NCBI RefSeq assembly: GCF_038397715.1
Contig: NZ_CP151633.1
Span: 1,798,001-1,862,000 of the forward strand
Direction: 5' to 3'
DNA: 64,000 nt
From: Microbacterium sp. LWO14-1.2
Lineage (GTDB): Bacteria > Actinomycetota > Actinomycetes > Actinomycetales > Microbacteriaceae
This document shows, in pieces, positions 46,981 to 56,840 of this stretch. A program made the position numbers and the translations under genes. The stretch's first letter is position 1. Each line of letters opens with the position of its first letter. Below the pieces are notes generated by a model. The model did no database searches. It was not told where the DNA came from and saw only the letters and a program-made list of their open reading frames with translations.

Positions 46981-47970
46981 ATGCTCGAGGCGAAGGACAG
47001 TGTGAGGCTCGGCGGTTCCGGGTTGCGGATCTCCCCGGTGGTGCTCGGATGCATGAGCTTCGGTGTTCCGGACCGCGGGGCGCATCCCTGGTCGCTCGAC
47101 GAGGAGGCGAGTCGTCCGCTGATCCGGCACGCGGTCGAGGCCGGGATCACGACGTTCGACACGGCCGACGTGTACTCCGACGGCACCAGCGAGGAGATCG
47201 TCGGACGGGCCCTCGCCGACTTCGCGCAGCGCGACGAGATCGAGATCGCGACGAAGGTGCACGGGCGCATGGGGGCGGGAGCGAACCAGGCGGGGCTCAG
47301 CCGCGGGCACATCCTGAGCGGGATCGACGCGAGCCTGCGCCGCCTCGGCACCGATTACGTCGACCTGTACCAGATCCACCGGTGGGACCCCGAGACGCCC
47401 ATCGAGGAGACCATGGAGGCGCTGAACGACGTCGTCCGCGCGGGCAAGGCGCGGTACATCGGCGCGTCGTCGATGTGGACCTGGCAGTTCGCGACCGCCC
47501 AGCACGTCGCACTCCAGAACGGATGGACGCCGTTCGTGTCGATGCAGGACCAGTACAACCTGCTGCAGCGCGAGGAGGAGCGGGAGATGCACCCGTACTG
47601 CCTCGACTCCGGCGTCGGCGTGCTGCCCTGGTCGCCCCTCGCCCGCGGAAGACTGACCCGCGACTGGGACGACACGACCGCGCGGACCGAGTCGGATGCG
47701 TTCGGCTCGACGCTCTATCGCAGCGAGGAGCAGTCGAACCGCGCGATCGTCGAGGCCGTCGCGCGCGTCGCCGAGGCGCGCGGGGTCTCGCGCGCCCAGA
47801 TCGCGCTCGCCTGGGTGGCGCAGCAGGATGCCGTGACCGCACCGATCGTCGGAGCCACGCGCGTGGGGCACATCGACGACGCGGTGGCTGCCGTCGGCAT
47901 CCGTCTCGACGACTCCGAGGTCGAGGCGCTGCAGAGCGCCTACACGCCTCGCGCGCCCGAGGGGTTCTGA
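46981..47970 (+). CDS. aldo/keto reductase
   Basis: A 329-residue (beta/alpha)8 oxidoreductase. The tetrad is in FDTADVYSDGTSEE (Asp, Tyr), IATKVHG (Lys) and YQIHRWD (His); NADPH-binding segments are WSPLARGRLTRDW and APIVGATRVGHIDDA. It resembles the YajO/YghZ-type reductases. A TAGGCT box at 46924-46929 marks the likely promoter; ATG 46981 after AAGGGAG is preferred to ATG 46951. Confidence 0.9.
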   Translation: MLEAKDSVRLGGSGLRISPVVLGCMSFGVPDRGAHPWSLDEEASRPLIRHAVEAGITTFDTADVYSDGTSEEIVGRALADFAQRDEIEIATKVHGRMGAGANQAGLSRGHILSGIDASLRRLGTDYVDLYQIHRWDPETPIEETMEALNDVVRAGKARYIGASSMWTWQFATAQHVALQNGWTPFVSMQDQYNLLQREEEREMHPYCLDSGVGVLPWSPLARGRLTRDWDDTTARTESDAFGSTLYRSEEQSNRAIVEAVARVAEARGVSRAQIALAWVAQQDAVTAPIVGATRVGHIDDAVAAVGIRLDDSEVEALQSAYTPRAPEGF

Positions 47971-47989
47971 GCGCGGCTCCGCCCCGCCG

Positions 47990-48466
47990 TCAGGCGCGCT
48001 GCGCGTCCCCCAGCTCGCGTAGCGCGGCGGCGACGAGCGCGTGGTCGTCGGCCGACGGCAGACCCGATACGGTCGCCACGGCCACGACACCGACGCCGCG
48101 CACGCGCACCGGCACCGCGCCGCCAGCGACGGCGTACGTCGCGGCATCCAGCCAGCCCGGCTCCATCGGGTCGCGTCCGCCCGCTGCCACCCTCGCTTCG
48201 AGCAGCGCCGTGCTGGTCTCGAATCGCAGCGCGGTCGCCGCCTTCTTCGCGACCCACGAGTCATTGTCGGCCGTCGCGCCGGGGAGCGAGGCATGGAAGA
48301 GCACACCGGATGCCGTACGGATGTCGACGGCGATCGGCGCCGACTCCGCGAGTCCCCGCTCGGCGATCGCGCGACCGAGCGCCCACGCGTCGGCCCTGTC
48401 GAATCGGTCGAGGTCGAGCCCCGAATGCTCCTCTTCCAGGCGGGCGAGCCAGGCGTCATCGGTCAT
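47990..48466 (-). CDS. heme-degrading/HbpS-like domain protein (UPF0303 type)
   Basis: A 158-residue single-domain protein of the HbpS/GlcG-like superfamily (UPF0303, YBR137W-related branch). Visible marks: LGRAIAERGLAESAPIAVDI, SLPGATADNDSWVAKKAATALRF and GGAVPVRVRGVGVVAVATVSG. Members bind heme or small ligands; some help in redox sensing. Function here unproven. Convergent with the aldo/keto reductase. Confidence 0.8.
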   Translation of the reverse strand: MTDDAWLARLEEEHSGLDLDRFDRADAWALGRAIAERGLAESAPIAVDIRTASGVLFHASLPGATADNDSWVAKKAATALRFETSTALLEARVAAGGRDPMEPGWLDAATYAVAGGAVPVRVRGVGVVAVATVSGLPSADDHALVAAALRELGDAQRA

Positions 48467-48526
48467 CGTCGTCGATCCTTCCGTTTTGGGAATGCTCCCC
48501 ACAGTCTGCCGCCCCGGTGGCGGGCG

Positions 48527-48532
48527 TAGAGT
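48527..48532 (+). promoter_or_regulatory. minus-10 box of mug
   Basis: TAGAGT, 6 bases before GTG 48539; leaderless start expected. Confidence 0.5.
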
Positions 48533-48538
48533 CCGAGT

Positions 48539-49105
48539 GTGTCCGATCCTCGCCCCGCCCTGATCATGCCGCCGCTCATCGACGAGCGGACGCGGCTGCT
48601 GTTCGTCGGCATCAACCCCGGACTGCGTTCGGCCGAGGTCGCCGCACCCTTCGCGCACCGCAGCAACCGGTTCTGGAAGGCGCTGCATGCCGCCGGCATC
48701 CTCGACCGGGTCATCGACGCGTACGACGGAGTGACGCCGGCCGACCGCGAGCACATCCTCGCGCGCGGCGTCGGGGTCAGCACCCTCGTGCAACGGGCGA
48801 CCCGCGCGGCCGACGAGCTCGCGCCGGAGGAGCTGGTCGCCGGGGTCGACGATCTGCGGCGACTCGTCGCCGAGCACGACCTCGCGGTGGTCGCGATGCT
48901 CGGCATCGGCGCCTACCGCACGGGCTTCGGACGTCGGAAGGCCCAGCAGGGCGTGCAGGAGGAGACTCTGGGCGGCGCCGAACTGCGGGTGCTGCCGAAC
49001 CCGAGCGGGCTGAACGCCGGATCGACGCTCGCCGACCTCGCGACGGCGTTCCGCGACGCCGCCGTCGCCGCCGGGATCGCCGTCCGACAGGAGGACACGC
49101 GATGA
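48539..49105 (+). CDS. mug: mismatch-specific uracil/thymine DNA glycosylase
   Basis: A 188-residue Mug/TDG-type glycosylase that removes U or T opposite G after cytosine deamination. The catalytic loop GINPG is at residues 24-28 (Asn26) and the intercalating motif NPSGLNA at 154-160. FAHRSNRFWKALH and GVSTLVQRATRAADEL are further family blocks. The membrane-protein gene downstream is coupled by ATGA. With nucS it is the second mismatch-repair function in this window. Confidence 0.94.
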   Translation: MSDPRPALIMPPLIDERTRLLFVGINPGLRSAEVAAPFAHRSNRFWKALHAAGILDRVIDAYDGVTPADREHILARGVGVSTLVQRATRAADELAPEELVAGVDDLRRLVAEHDLAVVAMLGIGAYRTGFGRRKAQQGVQEETLGGAELRVLPNPSGLNAGSTLADLATAFRDAAVAAGIAVRQEDTR

Positions 49106-49830
49106 CCGACACGGATGCCGAGCTGCGCGCCCTGCAGTCGCGGGCGTACGGGCGCGATGCGGACATCACCCGCGACCCCGAGGCGATGCGGCGCCTCGCC
49201 GACCTCGAAGCACCGCCGCCGGTCGAGCCGCCGGCAGCCGTCGCTCCTCCGTCGGGGACGACCGAGGCACCGGAGAGGCATCCGTCGGCGCCGGCCGAGC
49301 ACTCGACCGCACCCCGCGACCCGTCCGACTCCGTCCCGCGCCTCGGCCTCTTCGACCCGCGCCCGAGAACGGCGTGGATCGCCGCCGCGTGCGCGGTGGT
49401 CGCGGTCGTCGCCGCCGTCTCGGCATCCGTCGCGACCGTCGTCACCGCGACCGCGCGGCCGATCGAGCCGGGGATCGTCGACACCATCCCCGTCGACCCG
49501 GGCGGCGAGTGGTGGGACGCCCTCGGCGAGCAGACCAACGGATCCGTCGTCTTCGACGACTACTACGGCGTCACCTTCGTACGGAACGAGGGGTGGACCG
49601 AGATCGATGATCAGCGCTGCCTTCTCGCGATCTCGACCAAGGTCCTCGGCTCGTCCGACTCGGTGTCGACGGGGCTCGGCATGGGTTGCTCGGCCGGCGG
49701 GTTCCCGGCATCCGTGCAGTTCACGGTCGCCACCGGATCGCCCGATGCCCTCCGCGACCGGTTCTCCGACGGCACGTCGCTGAAGTTCACCCTCCGCGGC
49801 GATACCGTCGAGGTGCGGGCCGATCGCTAG
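49102..49830 (+). CDS. single-pass membrane protein of unknown function
   Basis: A 242-residue protein: disordered Pro/Ala-rich cytoplasmic part (residues 1-90), one membrane helix (about 91-117, AWIAAACAVVAVVAAVSASV) and a ~120-residue outer domain with two cysteines (QRCLLAIS and MGCSAGG) likely disulfide-bonded. No family recognised. Start ATG 49102 overlaps the mug stop and has GGAGG upstream. Confidence 0.75.
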   Translation: MTDTDAELRALQSRAYGRDADITRDPEAMRRLADLEAPPPVEPPAAVAPPSGTTEAPERHPSAPAEHSTAPRDPSDSVPRLGLFDPRPRTAWIAAACAVVAVVAAVSASVATVVTATARPIEPGIVDTIPVDPGGEWWDALGEQTNGSVVFDDYYGVTFVRNEGWTEIDDQRCLLAISTKVLGSSDSVSTGLGMGCSAGGFPASVQFTVATGSPDALRDRFSDGTSLKFTLRGDTVEVRADR

Positions 49831-49899
49831 CCCCTGACGGATGACTACGCCCTCGGCGTGCAGATGTCAACGTCCGAGCCCCCAGGCCGACGGGACTTC

Positions 49900-50748
<849 letters not shown>

Positions 50749-50771
50749 TCGAGCGCACAGGCCGCTGACGG

Positions 50772-50813
50772 AGAGGGGCGGATGCCGGGCACTCACCCGG
50801 CATCCGCCCCTCT
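50772..50813 (+). terminator. rho-independent-like terminator
   Basis: Perfect 18-bp arms (AGAGGGGCGGATGCCGGG and complement, 50772-50789 and 50796-50813) with a 6-base loop, just after the 49912 gene. It contains GGATGCC/GGCATCC like the argG terminator. Confidence 0.85.
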
Positions 50814-50825
50814 TGTCGCTGACCG

Positions 50826-50882
50826 ACGCTCAGCCGCTCGAGACGCTCAGCCGCTCAGCCGCTCAGCCGCTCAGCCGCTCAG
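50826..50882. repeat. 8-bp tandem repeat (CGCTCAGC) at a convergent junction
   Basis: The unit GCTCAGCC is present about five times in tandem from 50844, with two more imperfect units before. It runs into the last codons and stop of the 50871 gene; each unit contains a potential TGA on the minus strand, so changes in copy number would barely alter the protein. Confidence 0.8.
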
Positions 50883-51137
50883 CGACCCGAGGCTTCCGAA
50901 CACGAGCCGCGGGCTCCCGTCCGTGTGCAGCACGGTGAACAGGGTGCGCGTGCAGGCGCGGCACCGCACGATCGCGACGCGGGCGTCGATCTCGACGACG
51001 GCTTCGGCCAGGCACGCCTCGCTGCCGCATCCGTCGCACGTGCCGTGGAGGGCCGTGACGTCGATGCCGAGGATGTCGAGCACCTGACCGGCGATCGCAT
51101 TGCCGTCGACCGTGGTCGCGGGGTGGTCTGCACTCAT
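50871..51137 (-). CDS. DUF6510-like zinc-ribbon protein
   Basis: An 88-residue protein with paired cysteines Cys34-Cys37, Cys42 and Cys59-Cys62 (CDGCGSEAC and CRAC), consistent with a zinc ribbon. Family members of this size accompany a sulfite-oxidase-like enzyme and a flavin reductase, as here. Start ATG 51137 shares one base with the reductase stop. Its 3' end is in the 8-bp repeat. Confidence 0.8.
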   Translation of the reverse strand: MSADHPATTVDGNAIAGQVLDILGIDVTALHGTCDGCGSEACLAEAVVEIDARVAIVRCRACTRTLFTVLHTDGSPRLVFGSLGSLSG

Positions 51138-51886
51138 CAGCTGCCTCCGAATCTCTCGGTGCGCACACGCTCGGGGTCGTGGCCGAGCTGCACGAGGATG
51201 CGCGACACGTGCTCGACGAATCCGGTCGGCCCGCAGACGAAGACGAGAGGACGGCGATCCGCCGGCCAGACGGCCGCGGCGACGGCATCCGCGTCGAGCC
51301 TGCCTGCCCTGCCGTTCCATCCGGGAGGAGCCGACCGCGTGTACGCCCAGCGCACGTCGACCGCCGCGCGCTCGCTCCCCGCGGCCCCATTCCCCTCGGC
51401 GTCGTTCCGCAGTTCGTCGCCGAACATCGCGTCCGCCGCGCTGCGCACCGAATACAGCAGGCGCATCGACGACCCGACGCCCGCGGCCTCCGCCGCTCGC
51501 ACCATCGCGACGAGCGGGACGATCCCCGATCCGCCGGCGATCAGTTGCACCGGACCCTCCTGATCCGGCCGCCACACGAAGAAGCGGCCCAGCGGACCCT
51601 TGACCTCGAGCTCATCGCCGACCATCACGTCGCGGACGAGGTACGGCGACACCTCCCCGGCGGGGATCTCATCGACCCCGAGCTCGACGACCGTCGAGTC
51701 ACCCGAGGACGCGAGCGAGTAGGAGCGCACTGCCTGATACCCGTCCTCCGCGGTCAGCCGCACGTCGACGTGCTGGCCCGGATCGTTGCCCGGCCAGTCG
51801 GACACATCGAGCAGGATGCTGCGCGACGACGCCGTCTGCTCGGTGACACCGACCACGCGCGCGGGGCGCCATCCGGCGACGATCAC
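51137..51886 (-). CDS. FAD-binding ferredoxin/flavodoxin reductase-type oxidoreductase
   Basis: A 249-residue NAD(P)H:flavin oxidoreductase. The FAD motif is VRSYSLAS, the phosphate loop LIAGGSGIVPLVAM and the C-terminal VFVCGPTGFVEHV. It should feed electrons to, or take them from, the molybdopterin enzyme encoded just upstream. GTG 51886 overlaps that gene's stop by four bases. Confidence 0.9.
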   Translation of the reverse strand: MIVAGWRPARVVGVTEQTASSRSILLDVSDWPGNDPGQHVDVRLTAEDGYQAVRSYSLASSGDSTVVELGVDEIPAGEVSPYLVRDVMVGDELEVKGPLGRFFVWRPDQEGPVQLIAGGSGIVPLVAMVRAAEAAGVGSSMRLLYSVRSAADAMFGDELRNDAEGNGAAGSERAAVDVRWAYTRSAPPGWNGRAGRLDADAVAAAVWPADRRPLVFVCGPTGFVEHVSRILVQLGHDPERVRTERFGGS

Positions 51887-52476
51887 CAATAGCGTTCCTC
51901 GGTCCAGGGGTCGCCGTGCATGTTGTAGCCGTTCTGCTCCCAGAATCCGGGCGCGTCCTCCTCCATGAGCGTGAGTCCTCTGACCCATTTGGCGCTCTTC
52001 CAGAAGTAGAGGTGCGGCACGATGAGCCTCGCCGGTCCGCCGTGCTCGGGGTCGAGCGGCTCCCCCTCGAACTCGGACGCGACCCACGCCTGCCCGCCGA
52101 GCAGATCGTCGAGGGGGATGTTCGTGGTGTACCCGCCGTAGGAGTGGGCCATCGCGAAGGACGCGCTCGTGTCGATGCCGGCGAGGAGGGTGTCGAGAGA
52201 GACGCCGCGCCAGTGGGTGCCGAGCTTCGACCAGCGGGTGACGCAGTGGATGTCGGTGTGGATGTCGTCGATGGGCAGCGCGTGGAGCTCATCCCAGGTC
52301 CACGAGGTCAGCGCACCGCTCTCGTCGCGGATGCCGAAGCTCCACTCGGACGTGTCGATCCGCGGCGTGGGGCCGGCGGAGAGCACGGGGAAGTCCTCGG
52401 TGAGGTACTGCCCCGGTGGGAGGTTCGGCTCGCTCTCGCGCCGCCGCCCGCCGAAACCCCGCGAGATCACAGCCAT
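51883..52476 (-). CDS. molybdopterin-dependent oxidoreductase (sulfite oxidase/YedY-like)
   Basis: A 197-residue single Mo-cofactor domain. Cys78 in DIHCVTRWSK is the expected molybdenum ligand; FAMAHSYGGYTTNIPLDDL, GPARLIVPHLYFWKSAKWV and the final GYNMHGDPW are conserved. It has no signal peptide, unlike YedY/MsrP, so the three-gene set is likely cytoplasmic. Substrate unknown. GAGGA precedes ATG 52476. Confidence 0.9.
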   Translation of the reverse strand: MAVISRGFGGRRRESEPNLPPGQYLTEDFPVLSAGPTPRIDTSEWSFGIRDESGALTSWTWDELHALPIDDIHTDIHCVTRWSKLGTHWRGVSLDTLLAGIDTSASFAMAHSYGGYTTNIPLDDLLGGQAWVASEFEGEPLDPEHGGPARLIVPHLYFWKSAKWVRGLTLMEEDAPGFWEQNGYNMHGDPWTEERYW

Positions 52477-52635
52477 CTGTCCTCTTTCCCGTGCCTGACC
52501 GGCTCGACGCCGTCGGCGGGACACGATGCGAGCCCGGGTGCGTGCGCGAGCGACTTCGCTATGGCGTCAGCTTGGCCCGATACACCGGTTGTGCGCAAGC
52601 AGCAGGTGCAGAGTCGGTCGACGGCTGCTGCGAGG

Positions 52636-52998
52636 TCAGCCGTGCGTCCAGACCACGCGGAGCACGTTCACCACGTCCGCGCTGTCGATGCCTGCGGCTC
52701 TCGCGTCGTCGACGAGTTCGCGGATGCGGCGGAGCACCGACGCGGGCAGCACGGCCGCCTCCGGCGCGACGCGTGTGCCGGCACCCGTGCGGCTGACGAC
52801 CAGGCCGTCCTGCTCGAGCATCTTGTAGGCCTTCGCGACGGTGCCGGTGGCGACGCCGAGGTCGCTCGCGGTCTGCCGCACCGTCGGGAGGCGCTCGTCG
52901 GCGCCGACCTGGCCGGACACGATGAGTCCGCGCAGCTGCCGGTAGATGTCGGCGGCGGGGCCAGTATCGGTCGCGGTCAGCGAGAGATCGGTCGTCAT
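52636..52998 (-). CDS. GntR-family regulator, YtrA type
   Basis: A 120-residue short GntR regulator: IYRQLRGLIVSGQVGADERL, TVRQTASDLGVATGTVAKAYKMLEQDGLV and a short dimer helix. The YtrA branch has no ligand domain and commonly controls the membrane or ABC genes it sits with. Its ATG overlaps the membrane-protein gene upstream (ATGA), so it likely regulates that operon. Confidence 0.93.
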   Translation of the reverse strand: MTTDLSLTATDTGPAADIYRQLRGLIVSGQVGADERLPTVRQTASDLGVATGTVAKAYKMLEQDGLVVSRTGAGTRVAPEAAVLPASVLRRIRELVDDARAAGIDSADVVNVLRVVWTHG

Positions 52999-54017
52999 CG
53001 GATGCGCTCCGACTCGCGCGGGGTGGTCGACGCGATCGCAGGGTACGGGCTCCGGATCACGACGAGGAGGAGGAGCGTGAACGCGCAGATCTCGAGGACC
53101 GGCGCACCCCAGGCCGCGAGGGTGGCGAACTCGCTGTGCTGCCACGCGACCTCATACGGTCGCCCGTCGTTGACGCCCATGATCTCCAGGCTCGACACCT
53201 GCGCCGAGCGCGCGATCAGCCGCCAGGCATCGGCGGTGGTGAGCAGGACGACAGCGGTGAGGATGCCGAGCGCACCCGCCGCGACTCCCCTGCGGAGGTC
53301 GCGTTCGGCGGCGACGACACCGGGACCGAGGAACGGGAGCGCGGCCGCCGCGTGCAGCACCGACCACACGACCAGCAGGACGAGGCCGAGCATCACGAGA
53401 ACGGGCGCACCGTACGCCCAGCCGTAGAAGGAGACACGGAGGGGATCGACGCCGGCGACGTTGGGGACGGGGATCTCGACGATGGTGGATCGCCCCTCGG
53501 CATCGAGCGACGCCACAGCCCCGCCGATCAGCGTCGTCGCGATCAGGAGGATCGCGGCGAGCGCGACCCCGACGAGGGCGGAGCGATCGGCGAAAGTCGC
53601 CCAGGTGCGCCGCCGGCCGAGCACGGGCTCTCCTGATGGATCGTCACCCCGGCGGAGGGCGACGACGAGAAGCACGGCGAAGCCGACGGCCGCCACGATC
53701 AGGGGGAGCGTGAACCTCAGCCACGGCACCGCGCTCGATTCCATCGGAACGAACACCCGGAAGAGGTAGGCGCCAACGAAGGCGACCCCGACCGCCACGG
53801 CGAGGATGCCGAGCACGATGCGCTGCGGCCGGTAGCGGTCCCGCAGCCTGTCGTCGACCGCCGCAGCGGCGCCCGGTGCGGCGTCCGCCTCCACGCGTGC
53901 GCGCCACGCCGCGACGACCAGCGCGAGGAACACGGCACCGGCGAGCGATGTCACGGGAACGGCGAAGAGGAAGGCTGCGATGTCGCCGACGGTCCAGGCT
54001 GTCGTGATCGGGTGCAT
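52995..54017 (-). CDS. polytopic membrane protein in a YtrA-type operon
   Basis: A 340-residue protein with about seven hydrophobic segments and an extracytoplasmic loop (ASLDAEGRSTIVEIPVPNV). No domain recognised with certainty; gene pairs of a polytopic protein with a YtrA-type regulator are common in Actinobacteria. GAAGGAG lies 6 bases before ATG 54017. Upstream DNA (54040-54080) is AT-rich and contains TGTTCTGAACA (54056-54066), a possible regulator site. Confidence 0.75.
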   Translation of the reverse strand: MHPITTAWTVGDIAAFLFAVPVTSLAGAVFLALVVAAWRARVEADAAPGAAAAVDDRLRDRYRPQRIVLGILAVAVGVAFVGAYLFRVFVPMESSAVPWLRFTLPLIVAAVGFAVLLVVALRRGDDPSGEPVLGRRRTWATFADRSALVGVALAAILLIATTLIGGAVASLDAEGRSTIVEIPVPNVAGVDPLRVSFYGWAYGAPVLVMLGLVLLVVWSVLHAAAALPFLGPGVVAAERDLRRGVAAGALGILTAVVLLTTADAWRLIARSAQVSSLEIMGVNDGRPYEVAWQHSEFATLAAWGAPVLEICAFTLLLLVVIRSPYPAIASTTPRESERIR

Positions 54018-54119
54018 GTGCGCTCCTTCGTTTGTGTCATGAAGCTAGCACAATTTGTTCTGAACAGGCGATACAAGTCACCGCGAGACGCCATCCGCGA
54101 GGGATCTCCGGACTCGACC

Positions 54120-54971
54120 TCACCCCGTGAGCGGGCCGCCGACGCGCCAGTAGCCGAGGAACGCGACCTGCTCCTTCGGCACCCCGACGCCGGAAGTGAG
54201 GAAGCGGCGGATCCGCGTGGTCGTGCCCGTCTCCCCCGCGATCCAGGCGTAGAACCGCGGGTCGTCCCTCACATCCGATCCGTGCTGGGCGGCCCAGGCG
54301 GCGACGGCCCGCTCGGCTCCGGTCGGCTGCGCGCCGCCTCGCTCGACGATGTGGATGCCGACGCCGTCGCGCAGGGAGGCCGACACCGTGTCGTCGGCGG
54401 GGTCGTCGCATTCGAGCACGACATCGACGCGGGTGCCGTCGGGCAGAGTGCCCAGGATGTTGCGCACAGCCGGGTACGCCGTCTCGTCGGCCACGAGCAG
54501 GAACCGCGTGGCATCGCCCGGCACCCAGTGCAGCCCGTACCCCGTCCAGCCCATCCGCTGATCCGGGCCGGTGATGACGGCCGGGTCGCCCGGCTGGGCT
54601 GCCGCGGCCCACGCCGAGGCCGGGCCCGCCGGGTCGTGGAGATAGAAGTCCACGTCGAGCTCGCGCTCCGCCGATCGGATGCCGGCGGGCGTGTAGGTAC
54701 GGAGGACGTTGCGCTGATCCTCGGGGAGAGCCTTCCAGCGGGCGTACCAGTCGGACGGGTGCGGTGTCGGCTCGTCGAGCAGGCCGAACTCGGCGAGGGA
54801 TCCGTCGGCGAAGGGCAGCACGAGCTTGATGCGTTGATCGGTCCCCCACTCCGCGAAGTGGGCGAGGTCGTCGCCCGTGAACGTCAGGCGGACGAACCGA
54901 GGGCTCAGCACCCGGCGGGCCGCGACGGTCACCCGGAAGGCGCTGTACGCCCAGGGACGGTCGGGGGTCAT
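54120..54971 (-). CDS. siderophore-interacting protein (ferric-siderophore reductase)
   Basis: A 283-residue FAD enzyme of the ViuB/YqjH family that reduces iron in imported ferric siderophores to release it. RTYTPAGIRSAERELDVDFYLH is the flavin site, and GPASAWAAAAQPGD and LLVADETAYPAVRNIL follow. Last gene of the siderophore operon, coupled to the ATPase gene by ATGA. Confidence 0.95.
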   Translation of the reverse strand: MTPDRPWAYSAFRVTVAARRVLSPRFVRLTFTGDDLAHFAEWGTDQRIKLVLPFADGSLAEFGLLDEPTPHPSDWYARWKALPEDQRNVLRTYTPAGIRSAERELDVDFYLHDPAGPASAWAAAAQPGDPAVITGPDQRMGWTGYGLHWVPGDATRFLLVADETAYPAVRNILGTLPDGTRVDVVLECDDPADDTVSASLRDGVGIHIVERGGAQPTGAERAVAAWAAQHGSDVRDDPRFYAWIAGETGTTTRIRRFLTSGVGVPKEQVAFLGYWRVGGPLTG

Positions 54972-55786
54972 GGTGTCTCCGTTCGTGAGGTGCCGCGCAG
55001 CGGCACGACGAGAGGGCCGCCCGTGACGGGATCGTCGATCACGACGTTCGCCAGCCCGAACACCTCGTGCACCCGCTCGCTGGTGATGACATCTGCGGGG
55101 GCGCCCTCGGCGACGATCCGCCCGTCGCGCATCGCGATGATGTGCGTGGCGTAGCGGGCGGCGTGGTTGAGATCGTGCAGCACGGCGACGATCGTGCGGC
55201 CTCGACGGTTCAGGTCGGCGAAGAGCTCCATGAGGTCGACCTGATGCGCGACGTCGAGATACGTCGTCGGCTCGTCCAGGAGGAGCAGGTCGGTCCCCTG
55301 CGCGAGGGCCATCGACACCCACACCCGCTGGCGCTGACCACCGGACAGCTCGTCGACGGTCCGCTCGCGGAGGTCCGTCGAACCCGTCCATTCGAGCGCC
55401 TCGTGCACGGCATCCTCGTCGCTCTCCGACCACTGACGGAACATGCTCTGGTGCGGGTAACGCCCGCGCGCCACGAGGTCGGCGACCGTGATGCCGTCCG
55501 GGGCCGTCGCGCTCTGAGGCAGCAGTCCGATGCGGCGCGCCACCTCCTTGGCCGGGTAGCCGGCGATGTCCGCTCCGTCGAGGATCACCGTGCCGCCCGA
55601 CGGGCGGAGCAGCCGGGACAGCCCTCGCAGGAGCGTCGACTTGCCGCAGGCGTTCGCGCCGATGATCACGGTGAACGACCCGGGCGGGATCTCGGTCGTC
55701 AGATCGTGCACGATCTCGGCCCGGTCGTAGGAGAGGGTGATGTGCTCGGCGCGCAGCCGCGCGGAGTCGGGAGCGAGGTCAGGCAC
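54968..55786 (-). CDS. iron-siderophore ABC transporter ATPase
   Basis: A 272-residue FepC/FecE-type ATPase. Walker A GANACGKST is at residues 43-51, the signature LSGGQ at 147-151 and Walker B with the catalytic Glu at 167-172 (LLLLDE). It drives the two FecCD permeases encoded upstream. The ATG overlaps the permease gene by 8 bases. Confidence 0.97.
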   Translation of the reverse strand: MPDLAPDSARLRAEHITLSYDRAEIVHDLTTEIPPGSFTVIIGANACGKSTLLRGLSRLLRPSGGTVILDGADIAGYPAKEVARRIGLLPQSATAPDGITVADLVARGRYPHQSMFRQWSESDEDAVHEALEWTGSTDLRERTVDELSGGQRQRVWVSMALAQGTDLLLLDEPTTYLDVAHQVDLMELFADLNRRGRTIVAVLHDLNHAARYATHIIAMRDGRIVAEGAPADVITSERVHEVFGLANVVIDDPVTGGPLVVPLRGTSRTETP

Positions 55787-56840
55787 GGCGACGGATCTCC
55801 AGAACGATCATGAGGACGAGGTAGGCGCCGCCCACCGAGACGGTGACGACGCCGACGGGAAGCACGACGGGGAGCAGGTGCTGCGCGACGATGTCCGACG
55901 CCAGCAGGAGGACGGCCCCGACCAGAGCCGACAGCCCCGGCGACAGGTACGGCGTGCGGGCGAGCAGGCGAGCCACCTGCGGCGCCGCGAGCGCGACGAA
56001 CGCCACCGGACCGGCGACCGTGGTCGCCGCGGCGACGAGCACCACACCGATGAGGAGCGCCGCGCTTCGGACCAGCGCGGGGCGCGAGCCGGTCGCGGCG
56101 GCGACGTCGTCGCCGAGATCGAGCTGACGGAGCCGCGGTCCCAGCCCGGCGGAGGCGAGCACGAACGGCGCCGCGCAGACGAGGGCGGTGACGAGCGTCT
56201 CGGAGGTCACACCGTTCAACGACCCGGCTCCCCAGGCCGACGCGAACATCGCCGTCTCCAGCTCGATCTGCAGCAGCATCCAGGTGTTGAGGGATGCGAG
56301 CATCGCCGAGACCCCGATGCCGACGAGGATGAGCCGGAACCCCTGCACCCCGCCGCGCGCCGCGAAGAGCCAGATCACGGCCGCGGCAGAGAGGCCGCCG
56401 ATCAGCGCGCCGAGGGTGCGAGCGGACGGACTCGGCGAGACGAGAACCAGGGCGACCAGCATGCCCGTGAAGGCGCCGTTCGAGAGCCCGAGGATGTCGG
56501 GGCTGGCGAGCGGGTTGCGCGTGACGCTCTGGAACAGCGATCCGGCGATCGCGAGGAGAGCGCCGACCGAGACTGCGGCGAGCGCACGCGGCAGCCGCCA
56601 TTCGAGCACGACCGTGCGATCGAGGGGGTCGCCGCCGCCGAGCAGCACGGCGACCACGGCATCCGGGCTCAGGGGGAACGCGCCCATCCCGAGCGAGAGG
56701 ACCAGCAACATGACCAGGGCGATGACGCACGCCGCCGCGACCACGAGGCTGCGCACACGCAGCGGCAGGCGGACCGGGCCGACGCGCAGCAGCAGCCGCC
56801 GGGGTCGGGTCGGGCGGAGCGGCAGAGGGGCGGAGCTCAC
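55779..56840 (-). CDS. iron-siderophore ABC transporter permease (FecCD)
   Basis: A 353-residue permease with about ten helices. LEWRLPRALAAVSVGALLAIAGSLFQ and NPLASPDILGLSNGA are the FecCD signature. Second of a pair that forms a heterodimeric channel; overlaps the first permease gene by ATGA. Confidence 0.96.
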   Translation of the reverse strand: MSSAPLPLRPTRPRRLLLRVGPVRLPLRVRSLVVAAACVIALVMLLVLSLGMGAFPLSPDAVVAVLLGGGDPLDRTVVLEWRLPRALAAVSVGALLAIAGSLFQSVTRNPLASPDILGLSNGAFTGMLVALVLVSPSPSARTLGALIGGLSAAAVIWLFAARGGVQGFRLILVGIGVSAMLASLNTWMLLQIELETAMFASAWGAGSLNGVTSETLVTALVCAAPFVLASAGLGPRLRQLDLGDDVAAATGSRPALVRSAALLIGVVLVAAATTVAGPVAFVALAAPQVARLLARTPYLSPGLSALVGAVLLLASDIVAQHLLPVVLPVGVVTVSVGGAYLVLMIVLEIRRRA

